Shown: positions 33,876-45,378 of the stretch, in pieces
How the letters are laid out: the number at the start of each line of letters is the position of its first letter
Position numbering within the stretch: position 1 is the first letter of the stretch
From: Cronobacter condimenti 1330
GTDB lineage: Bacteria > Pseudomonadota > Gammaproteobacteria > Enterobacterales > Enterobacteriaceae
Assembly: GCF_001277255.1 (NCBI RefSeq)
Contig: NZ_CP012264.1
Location: forward strand, 496,001-560,000
Length of the DNA: 64,000 nucleotides
Direction of reading: 5' to 3'
The notes under the pieces: generated by a model
The model's database searches: none
Seen by the model: only the letters and a program-made list of their open reading frames with translations
Told to the model about the DNA's origin: nothing
Translations under genes and position numbers: made by a program

Positions 33876-35123
33876 TCAGCTACGCAGCGCGTTGCTGGCA
33901 AGACGATTATCTTCCGCCTGGCACGCCGCCGCGGTGAAGAGGACGTCCGTTGAGGAGTTCAGCGCGGTTTCGCAGGAATCCTGCAGCACGCCGATAATAA
34001 AGCCCACCGCGACAACCTGCATGGCGACATCGTTCGGAATGCCGAACATGTTGCACGCAAGCGGGATCAGCAGCAGCGATCCACCAGCGACACCCGACGC
34101 GCCGCAGGCGCACAGCGACGCCACCATGCTCAGCAGCAGCGCGGTCGGTATATCCACCACAATGCCCATCGTATGTACTGCGGCAAGCGCCAGCACGGTA
34201 ATCGTGATAGCCGCGCCCGCCATGTTGATGGTGGCACCCAGCGGGATCGACACCGAATAGGTATCGCGATCCAGATTCAGTTTTTCGCACAGCGCCATGT
34301 TCACCGGAATATTGGCCGCCGAACTGCGGGTAAAGAACGCCGTCACGCCGCTTTCACGCAGGCAAGCGAACACCAGCGGATACGGGTTGCGACGAATTTT
34401 CGCATAGACGATCAGCGGGTTTATCACCAGCGCCACCAGGAACATACAGCCCACCAGCACCATCAGCAGTTGCGCGTAGCCCCACAGTGCCTCGAAACCC
34501 GTGGTCGCGAGCGTAGAGGAAACCAGACCGAAGATCCCGATCGGTGCGAAGCGGATAACGAGCCGCACCATAAAGGTGACCGCATCGGACATATCGTTAA
34601 TCAGGTTTTTTGTGGTGTCGTTGGCATGGCGCAGCGCAAAGCCTAAGCCCACAGCCCATACCAGAATGCCGATGTAGTTGCCCTTCAGCAGCGCATCTAC
34701 CGGGTTCGCCACCATGCTCAGCAGCAGATCGCGCAGCACGCCGACGATGCCTGTTGGCGGAGTAACGTCCGTCGCGCCAGCGACGAGGTGCAGTGTGGAG
34801 GGGAAGATAAAGCTAAACAGGACGGCAGTGAGCGCCGCCGAAAAGGTGCCCAACAGATAGAGCACAAGGATAGGGCGAATATTGGTTTTCTGACCGTGTT
34901 TGTGGTTGGCGATAGACGCCATGACCAGCATTAATACCAGCACCGGTGCCACGGCCTTCAGCGCGCCGACAAACAGCGTGCCGAGCAGCCCGACTGCGAT
35001 GGCGCTGGGTTTTGAAAGCCAGGCAAGCAGAATACCAAGCACCAGACCTACCAGGATCTGTTTTACCAGGCTGCCTTGCGCCAGGCGGCGCAGCAGACCG
35101 CCGCCCTGAGATTGCGTCGTCAT
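33876..35123 (-). CDS. sstT: Serine/threonine:Na+ symporter SstT
   Basis: A 415-residue dicarboxylate/amino acid:cation symporter family protein. The serine-rich loop FFTRSSAANIPVNM and the substrate-binding stretch GATINMAGAAI are present near residues 270-305. It takes up serine and threonine with sodium. Length matches E. coli SstT (414). Monocistronic in the E. coli order. Confidence 0.95.
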   Translation of the reverse strand: MTTQSQGGGLLRRLAQGSLVKQILVGLVLGILLAWLSKPSAIAVGLLGTLFVGALKAVAPVLVLMLVMASIANHKHGQKTNIRPILVLYLLGTFSAALTAVLFSFIFPSTLHLVAGATDVTPPTGIVGVLRDLLLSMVANPVDALLKGNYIGILVWAVGLGFALRHANDTTKNLINDMSDAVTFMVRLVIRFAPIGIFGLVSSTLATTGFEALWGYAQLLMVLVGCMFLVALVINPLIVYAKIRRNPYPLVFACLRESGVTAFFTRSSAANIPVNMALCEKLNLDRDTYSVSIPLGATINMAGAAITITVLALAAVHTMGIVVDIPTALLLSMVASLCACGASGVAGGSLLLIPLACNMFGIPNDVAMQVVAVGFIIGVLQDSCETALNSSTDVLFTAAACQAEDNRLASNALRS

Positions 35124-35361
35124 ACTTATTTCCTTCAGAAGTGATGTGGTTGCATCCGTGTCGTGTTCTTAAGCCACGTTTATTCGGGATGTAACAATTG
35201 TTTGCACGGACGAGTATAGGGATTTGTTGGCCCGGAGGAAGGGGATAGTGCTGGATTTTCTGAACTGCTCCCGTTTTTTAACTATCTATTAACGTTATTG
35301 TGACAATATCAACAATTCCGGTATCAGGAGCATTGCAAAAGCGCGGGCCGTGACGGGGCAT

Positions 35362-35394
35362 AAAAAACGCCGCCTGCGAAACACAGGCGGCGTT
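35362..35394 (-). terminator. Rho-independent terminator of alx
   Basis: AACGCCGCCTG / CAGGCGGCGTT arms with a seven-base loop are followed by six T residues on the minus strand, about 20 bases past the alx stop. Confidence 0.92.
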
Positions 35395-35414
35395 ATTACG
35401 ACTGGCGCAGGTTA

Positions 35415-36383
35415 TTACTCTGCGAGTTTTTTCTTGTCGTTGCGATGATTAACCCAGGCGTTAATCACAAGCGTCGTGACCAGAATACCGCCCACCACCC
35501 CAAGCGAAATGGCGATCGGGATATGGTAGAAATCGACAATCAACATCTTGATGCCGATGAATACCAGAATGACCGACAGGCCATATTTTAGCATCGAGAA
35601 GCGTTCTGCCACGCCCGCCAGCAGGAAGTACATCGCACGCAAACCGAGGATGGCGAACAGGTTAGACGTCAGCACAATAAACGGGTCGGTGGTGACTGCG
35701 AAAATCGCCGGGATGCTGTCCACCGCGAAAATCACGTCGCTCAGCTCGACCATAATCAACACCAATAGCAGTGGTGTGGCGTAAAGCAGGCCATTTTTGC
35801 GTACAAAGAAGTGCTCGCTGTCGATACTGTCGGTCATGCGCAGATGCCCGCGTAGCCAGCGCACCAGCGGTTTGTCGCCAATGCCGCCTTCATCTTCTTT
35901 CGCGAGCGCCATTTTCACGCCGGTAAAGAGCAGGAACGCGCCGAACACATAAAGCAGCCATTCAAACTGCGTGATAAGCCAACTGCCGGCGAAAATCATG
36001 ATGGTACGCAGCACGATGGCGCCCAGCACGCCGTAAATCAGCACGCGACGCTGTAGCGCAGGCGGTACGGCGAAGTAGCTAAAGAGCATCAGCCAGACGA
36101 AGACATTATCCACCGCGAGCGCTTTTTCGATGAGATAACCGGTCAGGAAGGCGAGCGCCTGGGTATCTGCTACTTCGCGCCCTGCGGTGCCGGTGAGATA
36201 CCACCAGAATGCCGCGTTAAACAGCAGTGACAGCGAGACCCAGACAATGGACCAGACGGCCGCCTGCTTCATGGTCATGGCATGTGCGCCGCGCCGCCCC
36301 TGAAGCAGAAGGTCGATAGCCAGCATAATGACCACGATGACGGCGAAGCCGCCCCACAGTAAGGGAGTGCCGACAGTATTCAT
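35415..36383 (-). CDS. alx: TerC-family manganese efflux protein Alx
   Basis: A 322-residue TerC-family inner-membrane protein with about nine helices and conserved acidic residues in AVDNVFVWLM and VELSDVIFAVDSIPA. E. coli Alx exports manganese and is induced by alkaline pH and Mn2+ through its structured leader, which is also present here. The ATG at 36383 follows GAGGATTTAACTT. Confidence 0.95.
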   Translation of the reverse strand: MNTVGTPLLWGGFAVIVVIMLAIDLLLQGRRGAHAMTMKQAAVWSIVWVSLSLLFNAAFWWYLTGTAGREVADTQALAFLTGYLIEKALAVDNVFVWLMLFSYFAVPPALQRRVLIYGVLGAIVLRTIMIFAGSWLITQFEWLLYVFGAFLLFTGVKMALAKEDEGGIGDKPLVRWLRGHLRMTDSIDSEHFFVRKNGLLYATPLLLVLIMVELSDVIFAVDSIPAIFAVTTDPFIVLTSNLFAILGLRAMYFLLAGVAERFSMLKYGLSVILVFIGIKMLIVDFYHIPIAISLGVVGGILVTTLVINAWVNHRNDKKKLAE

Positions 36384-36389
36384 AAGTTA

Positions 36390-36610
36390 AATCCTCAAAA
36401 ACAAAAACGGCTAACGTCAGAAGACGTCAGCCGCTTTGCCTGAGAGCACCGCATAGACCTCGCCTTCCGGCAAGGTCTCACTTACAGTCGCCGCGTTATC
36501 GCCGCTCAAGCCGCATTACTGCGGTGGCGCGTAACGAGTTAACTGCCCGACGACCGGATGCATGGCATCGTAATGACGACCGTCGGCAATAGAAGTTACT
36601 CCCCTTTGCA
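36390..36610 (-). promoter_or_regulatory. alx leader: pH-responsive element / yybP-ykoY manganese riboswitch
   Basis: Read on the minus strand, the leader begins CAAAGGGGAGTAAC and continues GACGGTCGTCATTACGATGC, the E. coli alx (PRE/SraF) version of the yybP-ykoY aptamer. A long series of hairpins follows, ending in an intrinsic terminator before the ribosome site. In E. coli this RNA raises alx expression with high pH and Mn2+ by refolding during transcription. Boundaries are approximate. Confidence 0.93.
36402..36433 (-). terminator. Regulatory intrinsic terminator inside the alx leader
   Basis: On the minus strand CGGCTGACGTC and GACGTTAGCCG (11 pairs) surround a TTCT loop and are followed by TTTTTGTTTTT. 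The hairpin stands immediately upstream of the alx ribosome site, so read-through controlled by the riboswitch would set expression. Confidence 0.85.
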
Positions 36611-36673
36611 AGTAACAAACTATTACAAGACATTTATGCGGTCAATGCCTCGTCGGGGCGCTTTTACAAAGCT

Positions 36674-37672
36674 TTACGCCAGTTGTGGCGTGATGACGTC
36701 ATCGGCCGGGAATTTCACGCCGGTCTGGGCGCGGATCTCGGTCAGTAGCTTCGCCGTCACGCGGCTTACCGTTAAGCCCGGATGATTGACTTCACTGGTC
36801 TCAACCAGGCGCGCAAACGTCTCGGCTTCATACAGCATAGTATTAATGTGCTGCGGCAGCGTCAGCGCCTGCGGTTTGCCGCCGCGCGGTACAAACGTGA
36901 TGCGCTGGCATTCGGAGATTTTCTCGATGATAAGCGAGCCGGCCTCGCCCTGGATTTCGCTTGGCAGCGTCGAGTCACTCACCTTGGAGTGCAGCAGCGT
37001 GACGTCGAAATCGCCGTAGTTCATCTGCACCGTGCCGTGGGCGTCCACGCCGCTTTCAAGCAGGCTGGCGGTGGCTTTGACGTCATGCGGCTCGCCCCAC
37101 AGCGCTACGGCGCTGGCAAGCGTATAAAAGCCGATATCCATGATAGATCCGTTCGAGAACACCGGATTAAAGGTGTTCGGATTTTCACCGTCGAGATAAC
37201 GCTGGTAGCGTGATGAATACTGGCAGTAGTTAAACAACGCCTTGCGCAGTTTGCCCACTTTCGGCAAAGCCTGTTGCAGCGCGATGAAATTCGGCAGGCT
37301 CGCGGTTTTGAACGCTTCAAAGAGCACCACCTGGTTTTCGCGCGCGCAGGCGATGGCGGCTTCGACTTCCCGCAGGTTCGACGCGAGCGGTTTTTCGCAA
37401 ATCACATGCTTTTTATGGTTCAGAAACAGGCAGGACTGGGAAAAGTGCAGCGCGTTGGGGCTTGCGAGATAGACCGCGTCAACGGCGTCGCTCTGCGCCA
37501 GCGCCTCCAGCGAGGTGAAAAGATGCTCCACCGGGTAATCGCTGGCAAACGCCTGCGCCTGTTCCAGGCTTCGGGAGTAGATCGCAGTCAGCGTGAATTT
37601 GCCCGTCTCGTGGGCGGCATCGACAAACTGGCGGGTGATCCAGTTCGTTCCAACAACGGCGAAACGTATCAT
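36674..37672 (-). CDS. ygjR: Gfo/Idh/MocA-family oxidoreductase YgjR
   Basis: A 332-residue NAD(P)-dependent oxidoreductase with an N-terminal Rossmann domain (RFAVVGTNWITRQFV) and the characteristic CEKPLASN motif near residue 92, whose lysine is catalytic in this family. Substrate unknown. Close to E. coli YgjR (334). It is transcribed away from the alx leader region in the same direction, separated by about 60 bases. Confidence 0.9.
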   Translation of the reverse strand: MIRFAVVGTNWITRQFVDAAHETGKFTLTAIYSRSLEQAQAFASDYPVEHLFTSLEALAQSDAVDAVYLASPNALHFSQSCLFLNHKKHVICEKPLASNLREVEAAIACARENQVVLFEAFKTASLPNFIALQQALPKVGKLRKALFNYCQYSSRYQRYLDGENPNTFNPVFSNGSIMDIGFYTLASAVALWGEPHDVKATASLLESGVDAHGTVQMNYGDFDVTLLHSKVSDSTLPSEIQGEAGSLIIEKISECQRITFVPRGGKPQALTLPQHINTMLYEAETFARLVETSEVNHPGLTVSRVTAKLLTEIRAQTGVKFPADDVITPQLA

Positions 37673-37755
37673 AAAGGCGTGTCTTCTCCGGCAGTGAATA
37701 TCCTTTCAGAGTAACACGCGAAAATGACAAAACCAGTGCGCGTGAACGCAGAACG

Positions 37756-38448
37756 TTACGGCTGGGGCGTGTAAATATTGCACCCGCGCGGCGCGTCTTT
37801 CGGGCCTATGGCGACCTGTGGGCCAAGAAAGTGCGGCTCGCGGCGCAACAGGCGCGCGTCAAGCAGGGCACGCACACGGGCGAATCGCTCGCGCAAGAGC
37901 GTGTATTGCGTGTGGCGAAACGCCGGATCTTCGGCGTTAAACCCGATGGCATCGATGCCGTAATGCTGGGCGAGGAAAATAGCGCGCTCATTATGAAAGG
38001 CCTGCGAGATAACCATAATGCGGTTTTCCTTAAACACCTCGCGGGCGCGCACCACGGAATCCAGCGTTGAAAACCCGGCGTAGTCGCAAAAAATCGCGGC
38101 GGCAGGCACCCCATGGCGGTTAAGCGCCTCGGCCATGGCAGTCGGCTCGTCGTAATCGGCGCGGCTGTTGTCGCCGCTCACCAGCAGCCAGGAGACTTTA
38201 CCTGCATGGTAGAGCGCGGCAGCGGCTTCAATGCGCCGGTTGAAAAAGCGGTTGTCAGGCCGGGCACCCAGCACCAGACCCACCTTGCGCGGCGGCGTGT
38301 TTTCCACCACGTCATAAAGTTTGCCTGCGGCTGCGTGGGTGACCGCGCGGTCGGCTGCGATAATAGCGATAACCGATGCCAGCGTGCCGGTCACGACCAG
38401 CAGGGCGATGACGGCGAAAATGTGTTTCCAGCGGGAAGAGAGTGTCAC
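37756..38448 (-). CDS. ygjQ: DUF218/SanA-like membrane-anchored protein YgjQ
   Basis: A 230-residue protein with one N-terminal transmembrane helix (residues 8-30) and a periplasmic DUF218 domain; the motifs GLVLGA, LLVSGDN and VSQAFHNERA match SanA/YgjQ. A GTG at 38448 with AAGGA six bases upstream is preferred, giving the E. coli length of 230; a TTG 15 bases further upstream lacks a ribosome site. Function is unknown; SanA relatives affect envelope permeability. Confidence 0.87.
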   Translation of the reverse strand: MTLSSRWKHIFAVIALLVVTGTLASVIAIIAADRAVTHAAAGKLYDVVENTPPRKVGLVLGARPDNRFFNRRIEAAAALYHAGKVSWLLVSGDNSRADYDEPTAMAEALNRHGVPAAAIFCDYAGFSTLDSVVRAREVFKENRIMVISQAFHNERAIFLAQHYGIDAIGFNAEDPAFRHTQYTLLRERFARVRALLDARLLRREPHFLGPQVAIGPKDAPRGCNIYTPQP

Positions 38449-38473
38449 GAAGCGTCCTTGCAAAAGCCTGATA

Positions 38474-38986
38474 TTACGCCGTTGGTCCGTCGCGTTGCGT
38501 CAGCGCAAGCTGAGTCAGCCACAGGCGAGTGTCGAATTCGAGCTGATGATACTGCGGCTCCATATGGCAGCAAAGCTGATAAAACGCTTTGTTATGCTCT
38601 TTCTCTTTTATATGGGCCAGTTCATGCACCACGATCATTCGCAGAAAATCTTCCGGCGCCTGGCGAAATACCGTGGCGACGCGGATCTCCGCCTTCGCCT
38701 TGAGCTTTCCGCCCTGAATGCGCGAAATGGCGGTATGCAGCCCAAGCGCGTGTTTCATGACATGGATTTTATTGTCATACGCCACTTTATTCAGGGGCGG
38801 GGCGCTACGCAGATAGCGGTTTTTCAGCGCCTGCGTATATTCATACAACGCTTTATCGGTCGTAATCAGATGCTTGTTCGGGTAGCGCTTTTCCAGCACC
38901 TCGCCGAGGCGGTTCTGGTCAATCAGCGTGCGCACCTGGGCAAGCAGCGATTCCGGGTAGCCCTGCAGATATGTCAGTGTGGTCAT
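38474..38986 (-). CDS. ygjP: M48-like DUF45 metalloprotein YgjP
   Basis: A 170-residue DUF45 (WLM/SprT-like) protein with zinc motif HELAH followed by KEKEHNKAFYQL near residues 120-135. E. coli YgjP has been reported as a nucleoside triphosphate (UTP) pyrophosphatase, although the motif suggests a metallopeptidase ancestry. The ATG at 38986 has GAGG five bases upstream; a GTG one codon earlier is possible. Confidence 0.88.
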   Translation of the reverse strand: MTTLTYLQGYPESLLAQVRTLIDQNRLGEVLEKRYPNKHLITTDKALYEYTQALKNRYLRSAPPLNKVAYDNKIHVMKHALGLHTAISRIQGGKLKAKAEIRVATVFRQAPEDFLRMIVVHELAHIKEKEHNKAFYQLCCHMEPQYHQLEFDTRLWLTQLALTQRDGPTA

Positions 38987-39071
38987 CACGGCCTCAGCGG
39001 GTGAAAAAAAGGTTTACTCAGGGGTGTAATTAAGGGATAAAACGCGCGGATTTTACCATTCGGGAGGGCCG

Positions 39072-40202
39072 ATGAGCCAGGTGGAGTTACTCAATCAAAC
39101 ATTGACGCTGCAGCGTTTTCCGCCAATGCCGGAAGAGACGCCGCTGCAGGCCTGGGAGGCGGCGGACGACTATCTGCTGCAACAGGTCGATGCACCTGCC
39201 GGCCCGGTACTGATTTTCAACGACAGTTTCGGCGCGCTCGCCTGTGCCCTGGCGACGACCCGCCCGTATAGCATCAATGATTCGTTTATCGCGCACCAGG
39301 CCACGCGACATAACCTGCGCCTTAATGATATCGACGAGTCGCACGTGACAATGCAGGACAGCCTGAGCCCGCTGCCCGCGGCCCCTGAACTGGTGCTGAT
39401 AAAGATCCCCAAACAGCTCGCGTTACTTGAGCAGCAACTGCGCGCGCTGCGTGCGGTCGTGACGCCGCAAACGCGCATTATCGCAGGCGCTAAAGCGCGT
39501 GATATTCACACATCGACGCTGGCACTGTTTGAGAAAATTTTAGGGCCGACCACGACGACGCTCGCCTGGAAAAAGGCGCGTCTCATCCATTGCGCGTTCA
39601 GCGCGCCGGTGACTGACGATGCGCCCGAGACCTTAAGCTGGAAACTCGACGGAACCCCGTGGACGATCCATAACCACGCCAGCGTATTTTCCCGTACTGG
39701 CCTCGATATTGGCGCGCGCTTCTTCATGCAGCATCTGCCAGAAGCGGTGGAAGGTGAGATGGTGGATCTCGGCTGCGGCAATGGTGTTATCGGCCTGACG
39801 CTGCTCGCGCAAAACCCGCAGGCGCGGGTGCGGTTTGTCGACGAATCTTATATGGCGGTCGCCTCAAGCCGTCTGAATGTCGAGACCAACCTGCCGGAGG
39901 CGTTAGAACGCTGCGAGTTTCAGGTGAATAACGCGCTGACGGGCGTGGAGCCGGAGAGCTTCCACGCGGTGCTTTGCAACCCGCCGTTTCATCAGCAGCA
40001 CGCCATTACCGATCATATCGCCTGGCAGATGTTTCAGGATGCCCGCCGCTGTCTGAAGTGGGGCGGCGAGCTGCGCATCGTCGGCAACCGCCACCTGGAT
40101 TACTACCGCAAGCTGAAGAAGCTTTTCGGCAACTGCACGACCGTCGCCACTAACAATAAGTTTGTGGTGTTAAAAGCGGTGAAGTTGCGTAAAAGCCGGT
40201 AA
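39072..40202 (+). CDS. rlmG: 23S rRNA m2G1835 methyltransferase RlmG
   Basis: A 376-residue SAM-dependent guanine N2-methyltransferase with two tandem Rossmann-like halves. The C-terminal half carries the SAM motif DLGCGNGVIGL near residue 235 and the catalytic NPPF in CNPPFHQQHA near 305. It modifies G1835 in 23S rRNA. GGAGGG precedes the ATG. Divergent from ygjP, convergent with fadH. Confidence 0.94.
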   Translation: MSQVELLNQTLTLQRFPPMPEETPLQAWEAADDYLLQQVDAPAGPVLIFNDSFGALACALATTRPYSINDSFIAHQATRHNLRLNDIDESHVTMQDSLSPLPAAPELVLIKIPKQLALLEQQLRALRAVVTPQTRIIAGAKARDIHTSTLALFEKILGPTTTTLAWKKARLIHCAFSAPVTDDAPETLSWKLDGTPWTIHNHASVFSRTGLDIGARFFMQHLPEAVEGEMVDLGCGNGVIGLTLLAQNPQARVRFVDESYMAVASSRLNVETNLPEALERCEFQVNNALTGVEPESFHAVLCNPPFHQQHAITDHIAWQMFQDARRCLKWGGELRIVGNRHLDYYRKLKKLFGNCTTVATNNKFVVLKAVKLRKSR

Positions 40203-40226
40203 GGAACGCCCGCCGTTGCGGGTTCC
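40203..40226. terminator. Hairpin after rlmG
   Basis: GGAA...CCCGC pairs with GCGGG...TTCC around a CGTT loop with a small bulge, directly after the rlmG stop and before the convergent fadH. The following sequence is pyrimidine-rich but not a strong T-run. Confidence 0.5.
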
Positions 40227-40294
40227 GTCTCCTCTCTTTGCTGGGCGGGTAACCAACGTGTACCCGCCGCTGTTCAGACTGGTGACGGCGTGTG

Positions 40295-42427
<2,133 letters not shown>

Positions 42428-42489
42428 TCAGGCGGGGGTGAAAAGGCGTCGCGCCTTCGCCGCCAGGGACGAAGACGCGCGCCTGTGGG

Positions 42490-43887
<1,398 letters not shown>

Positions 43888-44296
43888 AATGTGCCCCTTT
43901 GGATCGCGTATCACATGATACCGATTTTAAGTATTGCAGCCTTTACGCCACATCGGCGTGGGAGGTGAAAATCGGGATAAACGCCTGTGAGGCTGCGGGG
44001 GACGCGGTACGAAATCATTCTTAAAAAGGCATAGCCGCGCTTCATGCTGCCCCCGCAGGCCGCATTCCAGGCGGGCTCACGGGAACGCGCACCAAAACAG
44101 GGCGCCGTGCGCGACCCTCGTGCAGGCATTTGCGACTGTTTCAGCGGATGTCTTTATGTACATAATGTATTTAAAATATATCTTTCAGCGTTTATTGCCA
44201 TATTTACTGATTTGCCGCCAGGTGAGGTCGCGCGCAGTTCATTACTCTCTCGCGTTTCCCTGAAAACCAGGGCGGTGGCTGCTTTATGAGGTAAGC
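43888..44296. other. Structured intergenic region between patA and the dgcZ-like gene
   Basis: This 409-base region carries the patA sigma-54 promoter. It also has a large nested inverted repeat (arms CTGCGGGGG at 43993-44001 and CCCCCGCAG at 44050-44058, with inner CGCGG/CCGCG arms) and a seven-base inverted repeat CGCGCAC/GTGCGCG at 44085-44112. The sequence then becomes AT-rich up to the diguanylate cyclase gene. No coding region is seen. Confidence 0.6.
43935..43950 (-). promoter_or_regulatory. Sigma-54 promoter of patA
   Basis: On the minus strand TGGCGTAAAGGCTGCA has the invariant GG and GC doublets ten bases apart (the -24/-12 pattern, consensus TGGCAC-N4-TTGCA). Transcription would start near 43923, leaving a leader of about 36 bases before the TTG start. 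E. coli patA is RpoN-dependent. Confidence 0.75.
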
Positions 44297-45184
44297 ATGG
44301 ATTTAGAACAGATCGATTCATCATTAAAAGCGCTAAACCAGGCGCTTAAATTACATTATGAATGGACCGGCAAATTTTTAGAGCTGGCATTATTAGGCTC
44401 GTCTCCCGATAACGCGTTTATTCATCCGCAGTCGCATCGTTATTGTCGTTTTTGCCAGTGGATGACCGCGCGCGATAATATCCCGCCTCGCCACGCACAT
44501 TTCATAGAAAATATTAGCGACACGCATCTTCATATGCATGGTAAAGCGCGCACGCTGATTGAGGCGATAGCGGATAACCAGGTCAATGCTACTGCGTTAT
44601 ATGCTTACCACGCGGCCCAGCAACAGTTTGTGGCGAGCATTGACGATTACCGCCAGCAGTTACTCTCGCTGCGTAACCTGCATGACGCGCTCACTGGCCT
44701 GCCGCTGCGCCATCTGCTGTATGAAGACTTCGCCTACCTGCACGCCAGCGCGCACAAAGAAACGCTGTGGCTGCTGATTAGCGATATCGATCGCTTTAAA
44801 AAGGTCAATGATACCTACGGGCACAACGCCGGTGATGATGTGCTGCGCCAGGTAGCGCAGCGCCTGAAAACCGAAGCGCGACACCATGAGCGCGTGTATC
44901 GCTTTGGCGGCGAAGAGTTTGTCGCGCTGCTGGAATCCCATACGCCGGAAGCGGCACGGGATGCGGCATTGCGCCTTTGCGGCAGTCTGGGGCGCACCCC
45001 GCTTCTGCTCGGCGGCGACACCCTTCACGTGACGGCGACGGGCGGCCTTACGCGCGTACTCGCGCATGAAACGCTGCATGAGGCGATCGGCCGGGCGGAT
45101 AAAGCGATGTATTTTGGTAAAAATAGCGGGCGCGCCCGCTGCATTCTTGCCCACAGTGACAGTGCACTGGAGACGCTCGGTTAA
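44297..45184 (+). CDS. Zinc-sensing diguanylate cyclase, DgcZ-like (CZB-GGDEF)
   Basis: A 295-residue protein with an N-terminal chemoreceptor zinc-binding (CZB) domain and a C-terminal GGDEF domain. The zinc ligands H20, C50, H77 and H81 correspond to H22/C52/H79/H83 of E. coli DgcZ (YdeH, 296 residues). The active site is FGGEEFVAL, with SDIDRFKKVND upstream, so c-di-GMP synthesis is expected and zinc should inhibit it. The product-inhibition site position reads RHHE rather than RxxD. It lies between patA and aer, where E. coli has no gene. GAGGT precedes the ATG. Confidence 0.88.
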   Translation: MDLEQIDSSLKALNQALKLHYEWTGKFLELALLGSSPDNAFIHPQSHRYCRFCQWMTARDNIPPRHAHFIENISDTHLHMHGKARTLIEAIADNQVNATALYAYHAAQQQFVASIDDYRQQLLSLRNLHDALTGLPLRHLLYEDFAYLHASAHKETLWLLISDIDRFKKVNDTYGHNAGDDVLRQVAQRLKTEARHHERVYRFGGEEFVALLESHTPEAARDAALRLCGSLGRTPLLLGGDTLHVTATGGLTRVLAHETLHEAIGRADKAMYFGKNSGRARCILAHSDSALETLG

Positions 45185-45299
45185 TAATAAAGAGAGAGTG
45201 TTAACGCGAGGGAATAATTGCGGATATAAATCATCGGCCGCAAACATAAAAAAATAATAATGAAGCGCGTAAAGTGCGAGCTGAATCGAATTTAACAGC

Positions 45300-45326
45300 T
45301 AAAGATAATTTATATATCGCCGACAT
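45300..45326 (+). promoter_or_regulatory. FliA (sigma-28) promoter of aer
   Basis: TAAAGATA, an 11-base spacer and GCCGACAT match the flagellar sigma-28 consensus TAAAGTTT-N11-GCCGATAA at most positions with exact spacing. The start codon of aer is about 50 bases downstream. FliA control of aer is known in E. coli. Confidence 0.82.
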
Positions 45327-45378
45327 AACAAAGAAGAAAAAAGTTTTACAATTGGATAACCTGCTTAAGGACGCCGTT

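Noticed and set aside
44085..44112. NtrC enhancer for patA
   Set aside because: The inverted repeat CGCGCAC...GTGCGCG has a 14-base spacer and does not match the NtrC pattern well; left as an unexplained repeat.
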